64,000 nucleotides of DNA from Streptomyces sp. MH60. Its GTDB lineage: Bacteria > Actinomycetota > Actinomycetes > Streptomycetales > Streptomycetaceae. The notes under the pieces were generated by a model. That model saw only the letters and a program-made list of their open reading frames with translations. It did no database searches and was not told the DNA's origin. Both the position numbers and the translations under genes were made by a program. Position 1 is the first letter of the stretch. Each line of letters starts with the position of its first letter. Shown in pieces: positions 1 through 8,077 of this stretch. The stretch spans positions 1 through 64,000 of the forward strand of contig NZ_MULI01000011.1 in the NCBI RefSeq assembly GCF_002939385.1, given 5' to 3'.

Positions 1-402
1 GCCGCGCGCCCCGGCTCCGGCCTCACCGCGGGCACCCGCGCGCTCTACGCGTCGCTCGCCTCGGCCACCGGGCGCGACACGGCGGAGCTGGCACGGGCCG
101 TCGCCGCCTGGCGGCAGGGCGGGCCGGAGGGACTCGACGTCCTGGAGGAGCCCTGGGACCCGCCGGCCGGCCGGTTCGACCGCGCCCGCCCGCTGCTGCT
201 CGCCGCCGACCTCCCCGCCTTCCGCCCCTGGCGCAACCGCCTCACCCACCCCCGGGGCCATGTCCAGCTCAGACTCGGCCGGACGGGGCTCTGGTACGCG
301 TACGAGTCGGAGCCCGGCCGTGCGGACTGGTGGCCGCGCGGTACTCCCGACCTCGACCCGGTCGGCGCCCTGACCGGCCTGGGCACCCGAGTCGATCTCT
401 GA
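1..402 (+). CDS. C-terminal part of a SWIM zinc-finger / SWF-SNF-associated type protein (5' end outside window)
   Basis: The frame is open from base 1 and ends at TGA 400-402, giving the last 133 residues of a protein whose start is off the left edge. The fragment is rich in W, R and P, with runs such as EPWDPPAGRFDRARP and WYAYESEPGRADWW near its end. From memory this resembles the C-terminus of the streptomycete proteins annotated as SWF/SNF family helicase or SWIM zinc-finger proteins. The zinc-binding part would lie upstream, so the fragment alone cannot confirm the family. Codon bias is typical of a real high-GC gene. Confidence 0.5.
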   Translation, partial: AARPGSGLTAGTRALYASLASATGRDTAELARAVAAWRQGGPEGLDVLEEPWDPPAGRFDRARPLLLAADLPAFRPWRNRLTHPRGHVQLRLGRTGLWYAYESEPGRADWWPRGTPDLDPVGALTGLGTRVDL

Positions 403-473
403 CCCCTCCGACCGCCGGGGACGAAGGGGGCGTTGTCTTCCGCCTGCCGGATGTATAGCCTCACCCATGGCAT

Positions 474-482
474 GTGACATTG
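474..482. promoter_or_regulatory. Candidate GntR operator box GTGACATTG upstream of the hydroxyproline operon
   Basis: GTGACATTG lies 32 bp before the TTG start of the first dehydrogenase gene. The same nonamer occurs inverted at 6033-6041, just upstream of the GntR gene. Sharing between the operon and its presumed regulator suggests an operator, but only two copies are seen and the box could partly be a -10 region. Confidence 0.35.
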
Positions 483-514
483 CACAGTGTGGTGCGTGCG
501 CGGAGGAGGAGCCG

Positions 515-1681
515 TTGACCCTGAAGGTCGTCGTCGTGGGCGCGGGAGTCGTCGGAGCCGCCTGTGCCTTCCACGCCGCATCGGCGGGCATGGACGTCAC
601 GGTCACCGACCGCGGGCCCGTCGGCGCCGGGACGACGAGCCGCGGGGAGGGCAACGTCCTCCTCTCCGACAAGGAACCCGGCCCCGAACTCGACCTGGCC
701 CGGCTGAGTCGCACGCTGTGGGACGAGGCGGGCCGGGAGTTGGGCCCCGACACCTTCGAACTGGAGCCGAAGGGCGGCCTGGTCGTCGCGAGCGGCTCCG
801 AAGGCCTCGCCGCGCTCCAGGAGTTCGCCGCCCGCCAGGAGGCGGCGGGAGTCCGCGTCGAGCAGGTGGACCGGGTGCGGGACCTCGAACCCCACCTCGC
901 GCCCGGCATCCCCGGCGGCGTCCACTACCCGCAGGACGCGCAGGTGCAGCCGGTGCTGGCGGCGGCCGCCCTGCTCCGAGCCGCCGTACGGCACGGTGCG
1001 CGCTTCCACCCGGGCGAGGTGGCCGGGGCGGTGACCGGCCGGGACGGCCACGTCACCGGCGTCCGGACGGCCGCCGGCGACGTGCTGCCCGCCGACGCCG
1101 TCGTCAACGCCGCCGGAACCTGGGGCGGCGAGGTCGGCCGACGGCTCGGCGCTCCCATCGAGGTGCTGCCGCGCCGCGGCTTCGTCCTGGTGACCGAACC
1201 GCTGCCGCCGATGGTCCGCCACAAGGTCTACTCCGCCGACTACGTCGCCAACGTCGCCTCCTCCGACGCCGGACTGGAGACCTCGTGCGTCGTCGAGGGC
1301 ACCCGCGGCGGCACGATCCTCATCGGAGCCAGCCGGGAACGCGTCGGCTTCGACACCACGATGAACACCGCCGTGGTCACCAGGCTCGCGGCCCAGGCGT
1401 GCCGGCTCTTCCCGTTCCTGCGCGGAGTCCATCTGATGCGCGCCTACCGCGGGTTCCGGCCGTACTGCCCGGACCACCTGCCGGTGGTGGGCCCCGACCC
1501 GCGCGTGCCGGGCGTCGTCCACGCGTGCGGTCACGAGGGGGCGGGCATCGGGCTCGCCCCCGGGACCGGCGCGCTCGTCACGGCCCACCTGCTCGGCCGC
1601 CCCTGGCGCGGCGCCGATCCGGCCGCCCACACCGGTCTTCTCCCCGACCGCTTCCTGACCGCCGGAGGTGCTCCCCAGTGA
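515..1681 (+). CDS. FAD-dependent oxidoreductase, D-hydroxyproline dehydrogenase catalytic-type subunit
   Basis: This is a 388-residue D-amino-acid-oxidase/glycine-oxidase-like flavoprotein. An N-terminal dinucleotide-binding motif VVVGAGVVGAACAFHAA (about residues 5-21) is visible, and the C-terminal CGHEGAGIGLAPGTG block is typical of the family. It should oxidise cis-4-hydroxy-D-proline to the pyrroline, passing electrons to its partner subunits. The TTG at 515 was chosen because GGAGGAGGA at 502-510 precedes it; an ATG at 467 is in frame but has no ribosome-binding site. Its TGA overlaps the GTG of the ferredoxin-like gene, so the subunits are translationally coupled. The substrate is inferred from the epimerase and deaminase genes downstream. 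Confidence 0.8.
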   Translation: MTLKVVVVGAGVVGAACAFHAASAGMDVTVTDRGPVGAGTTSRGEGNVLLSDKEPGPELDLARLSRTLWDEAGRELGPDTFELEPKGGLVVASGSEGLAALQEFAARQEAAGVRVEQVDRVRDLEPHLAPGIPGGVHYPQDAQVQPVLAAAALLRAAVRHGARFHPGEVAGAVTGRDGHVTGVRTAAGDVLPADAVVNAAGTWGGEVGRRLGAPIEVLPRRGFVLVTEPLPPMVRHKVYSADYVANVASSDAGLETSCVVEGTRGGTILIGASRERVGFDTTMNTAVVTRLAAQACRLFPFLRGVHLMRAYRGFRPYCPDHLPVVGPDPRVPGVVHACGHEGAGIGLAPGTGALVTAHLLGRPWRGADPAAHTGLLPDRFLTAGGAPQ

Positions 1682-1932
1682 GCGAGATCGTCGTCGACGG
1701 CGAACCCCTGCCGTTCGTCGAGGGACAGACCGTCGCCGCGGCCCTCGTGGCCACGGGCCGCTTCGCCTGGCGCACCACCCGCGTCGGACACCGCCCGCGG
1801 GGGGTCTTCTGCGGCATCGGCGTGTGCTTCGACTGCCTCGTCACCGTCGACGGAGCCCGCGGACAGCGCGCCTGCCTGGTGCCGGCCCGGCCGGGCATGA
1901 CCGTCACGACCCAGGAGGGCGACGATGAGTGA
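1678..1932 (+). CDS. (2Fe-2S)-binding subunit of D-hydroxyproline dehydrogenase
   Basis: An 84-residue ferredoxin-fold protein. The plant-type cluster ligands are visible as C45 and C50 (FCGIGVCF), C53 and C66. Short stand-alone 2Fe-2S proteins of this sort are the small (gamma) subunit of HcnABC/LhpBEF-type amine dehydrogenases, moving electrons between the flavin subunits. The gene overlaps its neighbours on both sides (GTGA with the catalytic subunit, ATGAGTGA with the large subunit), which fits a heterotrimer made in fixed ratio. The GTG start is dictated by this overlap. Confidence 0.82.
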   Translation: MSEIVVDGEPLPFVEGQTVAAALVATGRFAWRTTRVGHRPRGVFCGIGVCFDCLVTVDGARGQRACLVPARPGMTVTTQEGDDE

Positions 1933-3424
1933 GCCGGCGGACCTCGTCGTCGTGGGAGCGGGCCCGGCCGGCATGGCCGCCGCGGCCACGGCGCTGGCCG
2001 GGGGACTGCGCGTCGTGCTGCTGGACTCCGGCACCGCCCTCGGCGGTCAGTACTGGCGGCACCCGCCGGAGCACGCACGCGCGGCCGTCCCGACCGACGA
2101 CCTGCACCACGGACTGCGCCGGTACCGCGCCCTGTGCGCGGCGTTGGCTGCGGGCCGTGCCGCGGGCCGGCTCGACCTGCGCCTGGGACACCACGTGTGG
2201 TCCGCCGTCCGCGAGGACGACGGGTTCGCGGTCCACGCGGTGGACCGTCGCGAGGCGCCGCGGGAGACCGCCCTCGTCCTGCGGACGCCCAGGCTCCTGA
2301 TCGCCACCGGCGCCTATGACCGTCAACTGCCTTTCCCGGGCTGGGACCTGCCCGGCGTACTGACCGCCGGCGGCCTCCAGGCGCTGCTCAAGGGCGGCGG
2401 AGTGGCGGCCGGAAGCCGCGTGGCGCTGGGCGGCACCGGCCCGTTCCTGCTGCCGGTCGCCGCCGGACTCGCGGCGCGCGGCGTCGAGGTCGTCGCGGTG
2501 TGCGAGGCGGCCCACCCGAAGGCGTGGCTGCGGCACCCCGGCCCGCTGCTGCGCAACCCCGGCAAGTGGGCCGAGGGAGCCGGGTACGCCGCCGCGCTCG
2601 TGCGCCACCGCGTCCCCGTCCGCCCGCGCACGGCGATCGTCGCCGCGGAGGGCGGCGAACGCGTGACCGCGGTGCGGATCGCCTCGCTGGCGCCGGACGG
2701 CAGCCCGCGTCCCGGTACGGAACGACGTGTCGAGGTCGACGCCGTCGGCGTCGGCTGGGGCTTCGCACCCCAACTCGACCTGCTCGTCCCCCTCGGCTGT
2801 GCCCTCACCGACTCGGCGGACGGCAACGCGGTCGTCGCGGTCGACGGCGGCCAGCGCACCACCGTCCCCGGTCTCTACGCCGCGGGGGAGACCTGCGGTG
2901 TGGGCGGGGCGGCCCTCGCCGTGAACGAGGGCCGGCTGGCCGCCCGGTCGGTCCTCGCCGACTCCCGCACCACCCCCGTACCGGCGGACAAGCGGCCGGC
3001 CGCGGTGCGTTCGGCGGTGACCCGGCAGCGGGCCTTCGCCCGGGCGATGGCCCTGGCCCACCCGCTCCCTCCCGCCTGGCCCTCGTGGCTGACCGACGAG
3101 ACCGTCGTGTGCCGCTGCGAGGAGGTGACCGCCGGGGCGATCCGCGCCGCCCGCGCCGACGGCGCCCACGACCACCGGCAGGTCAAGCAACTGACCCGGG
3201 CCGGCATGGGCTGGTGCCAGGGCCGGATGTGCGGGCCCGCCGTGCACTGCCTCACGGAGCGGCGGCGGGCCTACCAGCCCGCGGAACGGCTCGTCGCGAC
3301 GCCCGTCACCCTCGGGGCGCTCGCCGACCTCGACGAAGCCCCGGCGGCACCTTCGGGACCGACGGCATCGACGGCATCGACGGCATCGACGGACAACGGT
3401 GCAACCGACAAGGAGTGTTCATGA
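1925..3424 (+). CDS. FAD/NAD(P)-binding oxidoreductase with C-terminal BFD-like [2Fe-2S] domain, large dehydrogenase subunit
   Basis: A 499-residue flavoprotein of the HcnB/LhpF-like alpha-subunit type. It opens with a Rossmann motif (VVVGAGPAGMAAAA), has a second nucleotide-binding segment near residues 160-175, and ends with a BFD-type cluster-binding region. There the cysteines appear as VCRCEE followed by GWCQGRMCGP. With the preceding two genes it makes the heterotrimeric D-hydroxyproline dehydrogenase. It overlaps the next gene by ATGA. The last 35 residues are a low-complexity linker containing a repeated TAS tripeptide (SerAlaThr-coding repeats near 3361-3390), unlike the rest of the protein. 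The specific substrate is inferred from context. Confidence 0.8.
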   Translation: MSEPADLVVVGAGPAGMAAAATALAGGLRVVLLDSGTALGGQYWRHPPEHARAAVPTDDLHHGLRRYRALCAALAAGRAAGRLDLRLGHHVWSAVREDDGFAVHAVDRREAPRETALVLRTPRLLIATGAYDRQLPFPGWDLPGVLTAGGLQALLKGGGVAAGSRVALGGTGPFLLPVAAGLAARGVEVVAVCEAAHPKAWLRHPGPLLRNPGKWAEGAGYAAALVRHRVPVRPRTAIVAAEGGERVTAVRIASLAPDGSPRPGTERRVEVDAVGVGWGFAPQLDLLVPLGCALTDSADGNAVVAVDGGQRTTVPGLYAAGETCGVGGAALAVNEGRLAARSVLADSRTTPVPADKRPAAVRSAVTRQRAFARAMALAHPLPPAWPSWLTDETVVCRCEEVTAGAIRAARADGAHDHRQVKQLTRAGMGWCQGRMCGPAVHCLTERRRAYQPAERLVATPVTLGALADLDEAPAAPSGPTASTASTASTDNGATDKECS

Positions 3425-4317
3425 GCGAGACCCGCAAGCCCTGGCACGGCGTCATCGTCGCGACCAGCCTGCCGTTCCACGACGACCTCTCGGTCGACTT
3501 CGCGGCCTACGGCGAGAGCGTCGCCCACCTCGCCGAGCAGGGGATGCACGGCGTGGCGCCGAACGGTTCCCTGGGCGAGTACCAGACCCTCACGTACGAG
3601 GAGCGCGACCGCGTCGTCGAGACCGCCCTCGCCAACGCGCCCGAAGGGTTCACCGTCATGCCGGGCGTCGGCGCCTACGGCGGCCGCGAGGCCGAGCGGC
3701 ACGCCAGGTTCGCCAAGGACGCGGGCTGCCAGGCGGTCATGTGCCTGCCCCCCAACGCCTACCGCGCCGACGACCGCGCGGTGCTCGAACACTTCGAACG
3801 GGTGGCCTCGGTGGGCCTGCCCGTCACCGCGTACAACAACCCCATCGACACCAAGGTGGACCTGCGCCCCGACCTGCTGGCCAAGCTGCACGCCGAGGGG
3901 TTCATCGTCGGGGTCAAGGAGTTCTCCGGCGATGTGCGGCGCTGCTACGAGATCTCCGAGCTGGCCCCCGGCCTCGACCTCATGATCGGCACCGACGACA
4001 CCGTGCTGGAGGTCGCCGTGGCCGGTGCCAAGGGCTGGGTCGCCGGGTACCCGCAGGTCTTCCCCCGGGCCTGCCTCGCGCTGTACGAGGCGTCCGTCCG
4101 GGGCGACCTGGAGACCGCGCTGCCGCTCTACCGTCAACTGCACCCCGTACTGCGGTGGGACAGCAAGACGGAGTTCGTCCAGGCCATCAAGCTCGGCCAG
4201 GAGATGACCGGCCGCCGCGGCGGTGTCTGCCGTCCGCCCCGGCAGCCGCTGGCTCCGGAGACGGAAGCCGTCGTACGGGCCGCCACCCAGGCCCTCGTCG
4301 ACGCCGGGGTGAACTGA
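3421..4317 (+). CDS. Dihydrodipicolinate-synthase-family enzyme, probable pyrroline-4-hydroxy-2-carboxylate deaminase
   Basis: A 298-residue DapA-fold TIM barrel. The Schiff-base lysine is K166 in VGVKEFSGD and the conserved tyrosine is Y138 in TAYNNP. Such proteins in hydroxyproline operons (LhpC type) convert delta1-pyrroline-4-hydroxy-2-carboxylate to alpha-ketoglutarate semialdehyde and ammonia. This is the next step after the dehydrogenase encoded just upstream, with which it overlaps by 4 bp. True DapA is less likely, because the gene sits between a dehydrogenase and a racemase. No ketoglutarate-semialdehyde dehydrogenase gene was seen in the window, so that step must be encoded elsewhere. 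Confidence 0.8.
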   Translation: MSETRKPWHGVIVATSLPFHDDLSVDFAAYGESVAHLAEQGMHGVAPNGSLGEYQTLTYEERDRVVETALANAPEGFTVMPGVGAYGGREAERHARFAKDAGCQAVMCLPPNAYRADDRAVLEHFERVASVGLPVTAYNNPIDTKVDLRPDLLAKLHAEGFIVGVKEFSGDVRRCYEISELAPGLDLMIGTDDTVLEVAVAGAKGWVAGYPQVFPRACLALYEASVRGDLETALPLYRQLHPVLRWDSKTEFVQAIKLGQEMTGRRGGVCRPPRQPLAPETEAVVRAATQALVDAGVN

Positions 4318-4319
4318 CG

Positions 4320-5321
4320 ATGCGCTCGACGGTCTGCTACCACGCCGTCGACTCGCACACCGAGGGCATGCCCACCCGCGTGATCACGGGCGGTGTGGGC
4401 GTCCTCCCCGGCGCGACGATGTTCGAGCGACGCCGGCGGTTCGTCGCCGAACGCGACCACCTGCGCACCCTGCTGATGTGCGAACCGCGCGGACACGCCT
4501 CGATGTCCGGGGCGATTCTGCAACCCCCTACCCGGCCGGACGCCGACTACGGCGTCCTGTTCATCGAGGTCTCCGGCTGTCTGCCGATGTGCGGGCACGG
4601 GACCATCGGGGTCGCGACGGTCCTCGTCGAGACCGGCATGGTCGAGGTGACCGAGCCGGAGACCCTGGTGCGGCTCGACACCCCGGCGGGACTGGTCACC
4701 GCCCGGGTGCGGGTGCGCGAGGGCCACGCCGAGTCGGTGACCCTGGAGAACGTCGCCTCGTACTGCCACGCACTCGACCAGGTCGTCGACGTCCCCGGAT
4801 ACGGGGCGGTGCGCTACGACATCGCCTACGGCGGCAACTTCTACGCCGTCGTCCGCACCGACGACCTCGGCATCCCCTTCGAGCGGGCGCACAAGCAGCG
4901 GCTGCTCGACGCCGGGCTGGCCGTCATGGACGCGGTCAACAAGCAGAACCCGGTGTCCCACCCGGAGAATCCGGAGATCGACGTGTGCCACCACGTCTAC
5001 CTGGAGGCCCCCGGATCGACCGCGCGGCACTCACGGCACGCCATGGCGATCCATCCGGGATGGTTCGACCGGTCGCCCTGCGGCACGGGCACCAGCGCCC
5101 GGATGGCGCAACTGCACGCCCGCGGTCTGCTGCCGGCCGGTGAGGACTTCGTCAACGAGTCCTTCATCGGCTCCCGGTTCGTCGGGCGGGTCCTGGGGGA
5201 GACGACGGTCGGGGACCGCCCGGCCGTCCTGCCGTCCGTCACCGGCCGCGCCTGGATCACCGGCACCGCCCAGTACCTGCTCGACCCCACGGACCCCTAC
5301 CCGGCGGGCTTCACTCTCTGA
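4320..5321 (+). CDS. Proline racemase family protein, probable 4-hydroxyproline 2-epimerase
   Basis: A 333-residue member of the proline racemase family. Both catalytic cysteines are present: C91 in MCGHGTIG and C254 in SPCGTGTSA. The Cys/Cys pair separates racemases and epimerases from trans-3-hydroxyproline dehydratases, which carry Thr at the second position. Here it should interconvert trans-4-hydroxy-L-proline and cis-4-hydroxy-D-proline, supplying the dehydrogenase. It starts 3 bp after the deaminase stop. Its last 11 bp overlap the convergent GntR gene. Plain proline racemase activity is an alternative, but the operon favours hydroxyproline. Confidence 0.85.
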   Translation: MRSTVCYHAVDSHTEGMPTRVITGGVGVLPGATMFERRRRFVAERDHLRTLLMCEPRGHASMSGAILQPPTRPDADYGVLFIEVSGCLPMCGHGTIGVATVLVETGMVEVTEPETLVRLDTPAGLVTARVRVREGHAESVTLENVASYCHALDQVVDVPGYGAVRYDIAYGGNFYAVVRTDDLGIPFERAHKQRLLDAGLAVMDAVNKQNPVSHPENPEIDVCHHVYLEAPGSTARHSRHAMAIHPGWFDRSPCGTGTSARMAQLHARGLLPAGEDFVNESFIGSRFVGRVLGETTVGDRPAVLPSVTGRAWITGTAQYLLDPTDPYPAGFTL

Positions 5322-5991
5322 CGGACTCGGCGGTGCCGTCCGCCCAGAGCGTGCGGACGTGCGCGAGATGGCGGCGCATGCACTCCTCGGCCTCCCGGCC
5401 GCGGCCCGCCACCATCAGATCCAGCAGGTCGACGTGCTCCTGGGCGGACGCGACCAGCCGCCCCGCCTCGTCGAGGCTGCCCAGCCCGAACAGGCGGGAA
5501 CGCTTGCGCAGGCCGGCCACCACCTCCACCAGATGGTGGTTGCCGGCCAGGCCCAGCAGTTCGAGGTGGAAGCGGTGATCGGCTTCGAGGTACGCGAGGA
5601 CGTCGTGCTCGCGGGCCGCGGTGACGATCTGCCGCGCCAGCGGCCGGAGGGCCTCCAGCTGCTCGACGGTCGCGGTGGCGGCGACGCGTCCCACGGTGGG
5701 AACCTCGATCAGCGTCCGGATCTCGGTGAACTCGTCGAGGTCCCGCTCGGTCATCTCGGTGACGCGGAACCCCTTGTTGCGCACCGCTTCGACCAGCCCC
5801 TCCCGGGCCAGGTCCAGCATGGCCTCGCGCACCGGAGTGGCGGAGACGCCGAGTTCCGCGGCCAGGGTGGGCGCGGAGTAGACGACACCGGGCCGCAGAT
5901 CACCGGCGATGAGCGCGGCCCGCAGCGCGTCGGCGACCTGATCACGCAGATGGGCCTGGACGGAGATCGCCTGGGACTTGAGATGCGGCAT
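5311..5991 (-). CDS. GntR-family (FCD/FadR subfamily) transcriptional regulator
   Basis: A 226-residue regulator. The N-terminal winged helix contains AAELGVSATPVREAMLDLAREG, split as the usual recognition helix followed by the PVREA signature. The C-terminal FCD domain shows the expected acidic/histidine ligands (EADHRFHLELL, QEHVDLLD and RRHLAHV). It is convergent with the hydroxyproline operon and is probably its ligand-responsive repressor. The box GTGACATTG occurs both before the operon (474) and before this gene (6033, inverted), consistent with control of both. The effector is not determined from sequence. Confidence 0.85.
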   Translation of the reverse strand: MPHLKSQAISVQAHLRDQVADALRAALIAGDLRPGVVYSAPTLAAELGVSATPVREAMLDLAREGLVEAVRNKGFRVTEMTERDLDEFTEIRTLIEVPTVGRVAATATVEQLEALRPLARQIVTAAREHDVLAYLEADHRFHLELLGLAGNHHLVEVVAGLRKRSRLFGLGSLDEAGRLVASAQEHVDLLDLMVAGRGREAEECMRRHLAHVRTLWADGTAESVRE

Positions 5992-6032
5992 CCACGCTCC
6001 TGCGTCCGACCAGACAATTGGCCCTCACCATA

Positions 6033-6041
6033 CAATGTCAC
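6033..6041. promoter_or_regulatory. Second copy (inverted) of the GTGACATTG box, upstream of the GntR gene
   Basis: CAATGTCAC at 6033-6041 is the reverse complement of 474-482. It lies 42 bp upstream of the GntR start, inside the intergenic region shared with the divergent ABC transporter gene. A TACAAT hexamer overlaps it and may be a -10 box, in which case part of the match reflects promoter sequence. Confidence 0.35.
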
Positions 6042-6155
6042 GTTGCGCCGAAGGCGGGCCGTACGGTGTCCGGTTCTCGCTGGTGCGCGGTAAATGCCTG
6101 GACTGTGCACCCCGTCCGACGGGAAACTTCCGGCTTGCGAACCTCCGGGAGTGTG

Positions 6156-8060
6156 ATGGGGACAACAGAGACGCGAGGACCGGCGCCGGGCAGGAGCGCC
6201 GTCGTCCTGGCGCTGCGCCACTACGGCCGGGAACTGCTGCGACTACGACGACTGGCCCTGCCCGCGCTGCTGCTGCCGGCCGTGGGCAACATCGGTATCC
6301 GCTACGTCGCCCCGCTGCTGATCGCCAAGCTGGCCGGACAGGCCGCCGACGAGGGCGGCCTCACCCTCGGCCCGGCGCTGCCGTACGTGCTGGGCTTCGG
6401 CGTGACGCTGCTGCTCGCCGAGGCCGTCTGGCGCATCGGGCAGCACTGCCTGAACCGCGTGGACGCCCTCGGCATGGAGCACCTGTACGTGAGCGGCATG
6501 GACGAACTCCTCGCCAAGGACGCCGCGTTCTTCCACGACAACTTCGCCGGCTCCCTGACCAAGCGGGTGCTCAGCTACGGCAAGCGCTTCGAGGACTTCG
6601 TCGACACCGTGACGTACCGGATCGTGGGCAGCCTGGTCCCCCTGGTGTTCGGTGCCGTGGTGCTGTGGAGCTACGAACCGATGCTCGTCGTCGGCCTGTT
6701 CGTCATGATCGCGCTGACCGTGGTGATGGCGACGCCGCTGATCCGCCGTCGGCAGAGGCTCGTCAACGACCGGGAGGCCGCCATCGCCCGGGTCTCCGGC
6801 CATGTCGCCGACAGCCTCATGAACATGGAGACCATCCGGGCCTTCGCGGCCGAGCGGCGGGAGGCCGCCGAACACCGCAGCCGGGTCGCGGACTCCCGGC
6901 GCCTGACCCTGAGGTCGTGGGACTACGGCAACCTGCGCGTGGACGTCCTGATCGCGCCCATGTCCGTACTGACCAACGTACTGGGCCTGTTGGTCGCCAT
7001 CGCCTTCGGCGGTCCGGGCCAGGGAGTGGAGGAGGTCGTCGTCGCCTTCACCTACTACTCCAACGCCACCCAGATCATGTTCGAGTTCAACCAGATCTAC
7101 CGGCGGCTGGAGAGCTCGATGACCGAGGCCGCCCAGTTCACGGAGCTGCTGCTCGACCCGCCCACCGTGCTGGACGCCGACGCACCCGAACCCCTCGCGC
7201 CGCGGGACACCGGCATCCGCTTCGAGGCGGTGACCTTCGCCCACACGGGAGCGAAGCCCATCTTCCAGGGACTCGGCCTGGACGTGCCCGCGGGCGCCCG
7301 GATCGGCCTGGTCGGCAGGTCCGGCGGCGGCAAGACCACCCTCACCCGGCTCCTGCTGCGGATGTCGGACATCGACCACGGACGCATCCTGATCGGCGGT
7401 CAGGACATCAGCCGGCTGCGCCAGACCGACCTGCGCTCACTGATCGCCTACGTCCCGCAGGAACCCGCCATGTTCCACCGCAGCCTGCGGGACAACATCG
7501 CCTTCGCCCGGCCGGGCGCCACCGACGAGGAGATCCACGCGGCCGCCGCGGCCGCGCACGTCACGGAGTTCGCCGAACAGCTCCCCGACGGCTTCGGCAC
7601 GCTGGTGGGGGAGAGAGGGGTGAAGCTGTCCGGCGGCCAGCGCCAGCGCGTCGCCCTCGCCAGGGCCGTCCTGCGCGACGCCCCGATCCTGCTGCTCGAC
7701 GAGGCGACCAGCGCCCTGGACTCGGAGAGCGAACTCCTCGTCCAGGACGCCCTGTGGCGGCTGATGGACGGACGCACGGCCCTCGTGGTCGCCCACCGTC
7801 TGAGCACCGTCGCCGGCATGGACCGCCTCGTCGTCCTGGACCGCGGACGCGTCGTGGAGCAGGGGACCCACCAGGAACTGCTCGCGACGGACGGCGCCTA
7901 CGCCAGGCTGTGGCAGCACCAGTCGGGCGGCTTCCTCGGCGAAAGCGACCAGTCCGAGAGCGACCAGTCCGAGCGCGACAAGTCCGAGAACGACAAGTCC
8001 GAGAACGACGAGACGGAGAACGACGAGACGGAGGCGCCCTTGGAACGGCCGGTCGTCTGA
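6156..8060 (+). CDS. ABC transporter half-molecule, fused transmembrane and ATP-binding domains, exporter type
   Basis: A 634-residue ABC exporter half-transporter. Residues about 25-320 hold the six-helix membrane domain. The nucleotide-binding domain has Walker A GRSGGGKTT (about 387-395), signature LSGGQRQR (about 491), Walker B ILLLDEATSAL (about 511) and the H-loop VAHRLST (about 546). ATG 6156 was chosen for the GGGAG at 6147; an in-frame GTG at 6153 is close behind. No partner half-transporter is adjacent, so it is likely a homodimer. The substrate is unknown. Unusually, the C-terminus carries six tandem acidic pentapeptides (residues 596-625) and then a short tail. Family members normally end soon after the ATPase domain. 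Confidence 0.88.
   Translation: MGTTETRGPAPGRSAVVLALRHYGRELLRLRRLALPALLLPAVGNIGIRYVAPLLIAKLAGQAADEGGLTLGPALPYVLGFGVTLLLAEAVWRIGQHCLNRVDALGMEHLYVSGMDELLAKDAAFFHDNFAGSLTKRVLSYGKRFEDFVDTVTYRIVGSLVPLVFGAVVLWSYEPMLVVGLFVMIALTVVMATPLIRRRQRLVNDREAAIARVSGHVADSLMNMETIRAFAAERREAAEHRSRVADSRRLTLRSWDYGNLRVDVLIAPMSVLTNVLGLLVAIAFGGPGQGVEEVVVAFTYYSNATQIMFEFNQIYRRLESSMTEAAQFTELLLDPPTVLDADAPEPLAPRDTGIRFEAVTFAHTGAKPIFQGLGLDVPAGARIGLVGRSGGGKTTLTRLLLRMSDIDHGRILIGGQDISRLRQTDLRSLIAYVPQEPAMFHRSLRDNIAFARPGATDEEIHAAAAAAHVTEFAEQLPDGFGTLVGERGVKLSGGQRQRVALARAVLRDAPILLLDEATSALDSESELLVQDALWRLMDGRTALVVAHRLSTVAGMDRLVVLDRGRVVEQGTHQELLATDGAYARLWQHQSGGFLGESDQSESDQSERDKSENDKSENDETENDETEAPLERPVV
7941..8030 (+). repeat. 15-bp tandem repeat, six copies, encoding acidic pentapeptides
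   Basis: Six in-frame 15-bp units encode ESDQS, ESDQS, ERDKS, ENDKS, ENDET and ENDET at the C-terminus of the ABC transporter. Units drift gradually from left to right, as expected of local duplication followed by divergence. Confidence 0.9.
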
Positions 8061-8077
8061 CCCGGCGCCCCCGGGCG

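Noticed and set aside
467..514. Earlier ATG start at 467 for the first dehydrogenase subunit
   Set aside because: It adds a Cys-rich stretch (CDIAQCGACAEEE) before the FAD motif, has no ribosome-binding site and would place the putative operator inside the gene.
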